DNA from: Mantamonas sphyraenae
Lineage: Eukaryota; CRuMs; Mantamonadidae
NCBI GenBank assembly: GCA_026936335.1
Contig: JAPMXV010000021.1
Coordinates: 124,001-188,000, forward strand
DNA length: 64,000 nucleotides
Direction of reading: 5' to 3'
Below the pieces are notes generated by a model. It was not told where the DNA came from. It saw only the letters and a program-made list of their open reading frames with translations, and searched no databases. A program made the translations under genes and the position numbers. Every line of letters starts with the position of its first letter. Position 1 is the first letter of the stretch. Of this stretch, positions 62,701-64,000 are shown piece by piece.

Positions 62701-63524
62701 ACAAGCGAGGCCGTGCGGTGCAGCTTGTGGCTCGGGTGTGCACGTGCGTCATACTGCGACGCACTGCTGCGGTTCACGTAGAAGCCCGACGACGTGGCAC
62801 TGATGTAGTACGCGTTGTTTTCCAACGTGACACACTCGATGACAAAGTGGTGGCCTCGCAGACGGTCGGCGCTGCTGGGCTGCCAGCCCGAAATAAACAG
62901 CCGCTTGACACAATGACCCAAATCGGCCGCAAACGAACCGGGCCCAGCCTTGTCACTTCCATCCACAAACTGAAGTTGCACAGGCGGCGGGAAGTACGTG
63001 CTCAGGGCCCGGGCGGCGCTGATCTTCGGAGCTTTTTCCTCGTTGTCGCCTTCGCGCTCGTGCAGGAACACCTGGTTGACAATGCGAGTGCACATGGACT
63101 CGGTGCGCACACCAATGCCAAAGTGGGCCTGGATGGTGCTGAGGAGGAGCTTGAGGCGTGTGAAATGCGTGATGGCCTCCAGCTGGCTCAACTGGGCCGG
63201 CGGCTGCATGTACAGCTCCAGTGGCCACCCAAGGGTTTCCAGTTCCACCTCGTCGTCCAGACGTGTGTCCTCATGCACCAAGTCGTATCCGACGTAGATG
63301 TGTGTGCTGAGGTTGTCTGCCAGCAGTTGCCGCACGTCCTTCACCTGCAGCTGCGAGCTGCTGCCCAGATCCATGTTCAGCGCCTTGGACGGTGCAGGCG
63401 GCTGCACAGTCAACACGCGTGACTGCACACCCGTGCTCTCTGTCTCTTGCACCTCGTCGCCCGTCGACGACTCATTCCTGCTGCTCTCTACGCCCACAGG
63501 CGACTGTTCGGCCACGGTGGACAT
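59745..63524 (-). CDS. CLUH: Clustered mitochondria protein (CLUH/Clu1)
   Basis: 1,259 residues, single exon, ATG 63524. An N-terminal CLU-N/ubiquitin-like part has VKDVRQLLADNLSTHIYVGY, LGWPLELYMQPPAQLSQLEA and THFTRLKLLLSTIQAHFGIG. The GSKIP-like middle is CVKRLFISGWQPSSADRLRG. The CLU domain has FKNNTLLFNHNNVFVYRQGQ, IMGVLTHAHRFRQLYGVLMD and MQGIDGRNYLIDLYRLLPRD. The family signature HAMGINMRYLGQLQAL is present. Kinesin-light-chain-type TPRs follow (GLDDGQTLEAYRELSGLYQA and others). The C-terminus is acidic then very basic (KRKGKKGGKKKGGKK). Clu1/CLUH binds mRNAs of nuclear-encoded mitochondrial proteins and keeps mitochondria dispersed. The intronless state contrasts with the two-exon CLU-like paralogue at 32-36 kb. 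Confidence 0.95.
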   Translation of the reverse strand: MSTVAEQSPVGVESSRNESSTGDEVQETESTGVQSRVLTVQPPAPSKALNMDLGSSSQLQVKDVRQLLADNLSTHIYVGYDLVHEDTRLDDEVELETLGWPLELYMQPPAQLSQLEAITHFTRLKLLLSTIQAHFGIGVRTESMCTRIVNQVFLHEREGDNEEKAPKISAARALSTYFPPPVQLQFVDGSDKAGPGSFAADLGHCVKRLFISGWQPSSADRLRGHHFVIECVTLENNAYYISATSSGFYVNRSSASQYDARAHPSHKLHRTASLVDLLSLLSHKFATRFERLMATMAHSAVLEYASNSLAKPSWLMPSVSIEGEYDVHDAAQQLLWGSSSLANVLQHARDYNEEFQQVYEMPREDAHERLQRNMMLARTQVEFVDAAVPVVKGVVDGSIQPTFKNNTLLFNHNNVFVYRQGQPREEYADRGLPWAHDKYANVELLGAQLVRDASVPGMALPNYILVTYQGQRFLVQSTIMGVLTHAHRFRQLYGVLMDMNPETGEATNSLVCDDAVVEPLSALATALGIKGGTKRIQGDNNNESVAMPIAAELRCMQGIDGRNYLIDLYRLLPRDLNFAGAELPYAVLRPELLARWRAAQEEGSEAQQACFNTDVDGWPVVENVDGEADEAQVRALADYLSGTVLPEFAELLLSGKVHVHDGATLSRTMHAMGINMRYLGQLQALVADNAYLHAVVELEIVARVAKHVLNAWMGDLPERHLVPTLVAHFFNALYGPGYAKAARVVAEATGREAQVAPAGSSLLVGQGEEEDEDEQTLLSSLSAHAQACLAMDSQSLWQEIAEQAQARFGYASLAGPEQQLDAGVLQFPVTLMRRVCQQVGVQMEPRDYNFNASQPVLPAHVMGTVAVLKTATVTDRDCEAMEASLRTLLEDQKHQEVLAVLKEQRRRLNMIHGNMQAEVAACNMRTARLMLALNHDLPTVFELMRLAVIGYEQSLGLDDGQTLEAYRELSGLYQAIGNHRVAILYQEHVLYLQQCICGDTVNAALGRNLLTQAELFMNLGEPLGSVPYLQRAIHLFETLASRSTQADAVADAAVSQALAHYSLSRVHLSTRDMRGAKKQGQSALALFQTHLGLEHQLTRGCVDYLAQVDGIEARVQNDAKAARIRRDHDNLKLDVAGQGFGIRGAASSGAANSDDLMMLLDTVDGEGNKKVVAVPVSKEAFAELQAKGYFTNADDAHHRSSTSSSTSEGDSANADDAQDDLFTEMVSEDIDAPPSSSSSSYPEGKRKGKKGGKKKGGKK

Positions 63525-63611
63525 TTCCGGCGGATTTCCTGATTTTTTGTTGGTTTGTTTGCAGCGAATCCGATTGAATTTCGTTGTCTTTGCTCTCTCT
63601 CCCACACACAC

Positions 63612-63650
63612 ACTCTGTCTCTCTCTCTCTCTGTGTCTCTCTGTCCCTCA
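63612..63650. repeat. (CT)n-rich tract upstream of CLUH
   Basis: A pyrimidine-only CT/TCTG run lies between the CLUH start codon and the doublecortin gene stop. On the transcribed strand it is a GA-rich element in the likely CLUH promoter or 5' UTR. Confidence 0.7.
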
Positions 63651-63659
63651 TTCACATTC

Positions 63660-64000
63660 TCACAGCAGGGCCAGGGGCCACTTGTCGGTGTCGAGCTTCT
63701 CGCCACCGCAGGCAATGTACTTGCCGCCGTCGACGTAGGCGTCAAACGAGCGCACGAGCTTCTTGGTGTTTGCGTCGTACATCTTCTTGACAGCGCCGGT
63801 GAGGAGGCCGACCGAGGTGGTGGCCTTGTACTTGAGCTTGTCGTGGTCGGTGATGAGCTTGGGGTTGATGGTGATCTTGGTCCCCTTGTCGTGCTTGTCG
63901 CCGTTGCGGAACACGTAGATGACGCGTGCCTTCTCCGCCTGTGTGCCAAACTTCTTGATGCTCTTCTTCTTCACGGGGCTCTTGTACTCGTACTTGACCT
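63660..64000 (-). CDS. Doublecortin (DCX)-domain protein, 5' partial
   Basis: The frame is open from the right edge to a stop at 63660, so the N-terminus lies outside the window. A complete DCX domain is visible: KARVIYVFRNGDKHDKGTKI, DKLKYKATTSVGLLTGAVKK and DGGKYIACGGEKLDTDKW. It is preceded by a Lys-rich KSPVKKKSIKKF, which may link to an earlier domain. DCX domains bind microtubules, often in cilia or the cytoskeletal cortex. The protein ends just after the domain (PLALL), which fits a short DCX or apicortin-type protein, but the missing part prevents a subfamily call. Confidence 0.8.
   Translation of the reverse strand, partial: VKYEYKSPVKKKSIKKFGTQAEKARVIYVFRNGDKHDKGTKITINPKLITDHDKLKYKATTSVGLLTGAVKKMYDANTKKLVRSFDAYVDGGKYIACGGEKLDTDKWPLALL

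Noticed and set aside
1-64000. tRNA, rRNA, CRISPR arrays, bacterial operon signals
   Set aside because: None seen; spliced genes and eukaryote-specific families show this is nuclear eukaryotic DNA.

Overview
This is a gene-dense nuclear window from a eukaryote. I count about 25 protein genes in 64 kb. Genes sit 13-335 nt apart, with short GT-AG introns (about 80-210 nt) and GC-rich coding DNA. Flagellate-type genes are present (CFAP144, a FAM221 protein, a doublecortin protein), along with broadly conserved eukaryotic genes (EIF2A, MRPL47, HACE1-like HECT ligase, PSMD10/gankyrin-like, CLUH/Clu1, CWF19L1, IP6K-like kinase). This suggests a free-living flagellated unicellular eukaryote with a compact genome. 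The species cannot be named from the sequence alone. No rRNA, tRNA, CRISPR array or classical transposon with clear terminal inverted repeats was seen.

Layout. 1-10.2 kb (+): a TPR-rich coding region, entering from the left edge and broken by one 1-nt frameshift, then a very long protein with a WW domain, a huge Ala/Glu/Lys/Gln repeat, an IQ motif and DH-PH (RhoGEF); the two may be one spliced gene. 10.3-12.9 kb (-): Mkt1-like XPG-fold protein. 13.0-13.75 kb (+): CFAP144. 13.8-16.9 kb (+): secreted/ER protein with three MRH-like lectin modules, TPRs and a J domain. 16.9-18.6 kb (-): ZIP metal transporter. 18.7-20.6 kb (-): CWF19L1. 21-24 kb (+): inositol phosphate kinase and an RNFT-type membrane RING protein. 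24.0-31.3 kb (-): a head-to-tail array of five genes (F-box multi-TM protein, FAM221, ERI1-type exonuclease fused to a tyrosine/dual-specificity phosphatase, PB1-USP, DUF924). 31.4-36.4 kb (+): OTU protease and a CLU-related TPR protein. 36.5-40.2 kb (-): LRR-BTB-BTB protein. 40.4-42.7 kb (+): EIF2A. 42.8-48.3 kb (+): a giant intronless ORF with Fanzor/TnpB-like RuvC motifs at its C-terminus, enclosed by a 22/23-nt direct repeat. 48.4-49.0 kb (-): MRPL47. 49.0-53.8 kb (+): gankyrin-like and HACE1-like genes. 53.9-59.7 kb (+): membrane-anchored coiled-coil RhoGEF. 59.7-63.5 kb (-): CLUH. 63.7 kb to the edge (-): doublecortin-domain protein.

Themes. Ubiquitin biology is over-represented (RNFT RING, F-box, PB1-USP, OTU, BTB-BTB, gankyrin, HACE1). 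There are two RhoGEFs and two CLU-family proteins. Introns lie mostly near the 5' ends of genes. Several domain combinations look unusual (MRH-TPR-DnaJ; ERI1 exonuclease-phosphatase; PB1-USP; F-box-multi-TM). The strongest candidate for an undescribed system is the Fanzor/TnpB-like giant protein between EIF2A and MRPL47.
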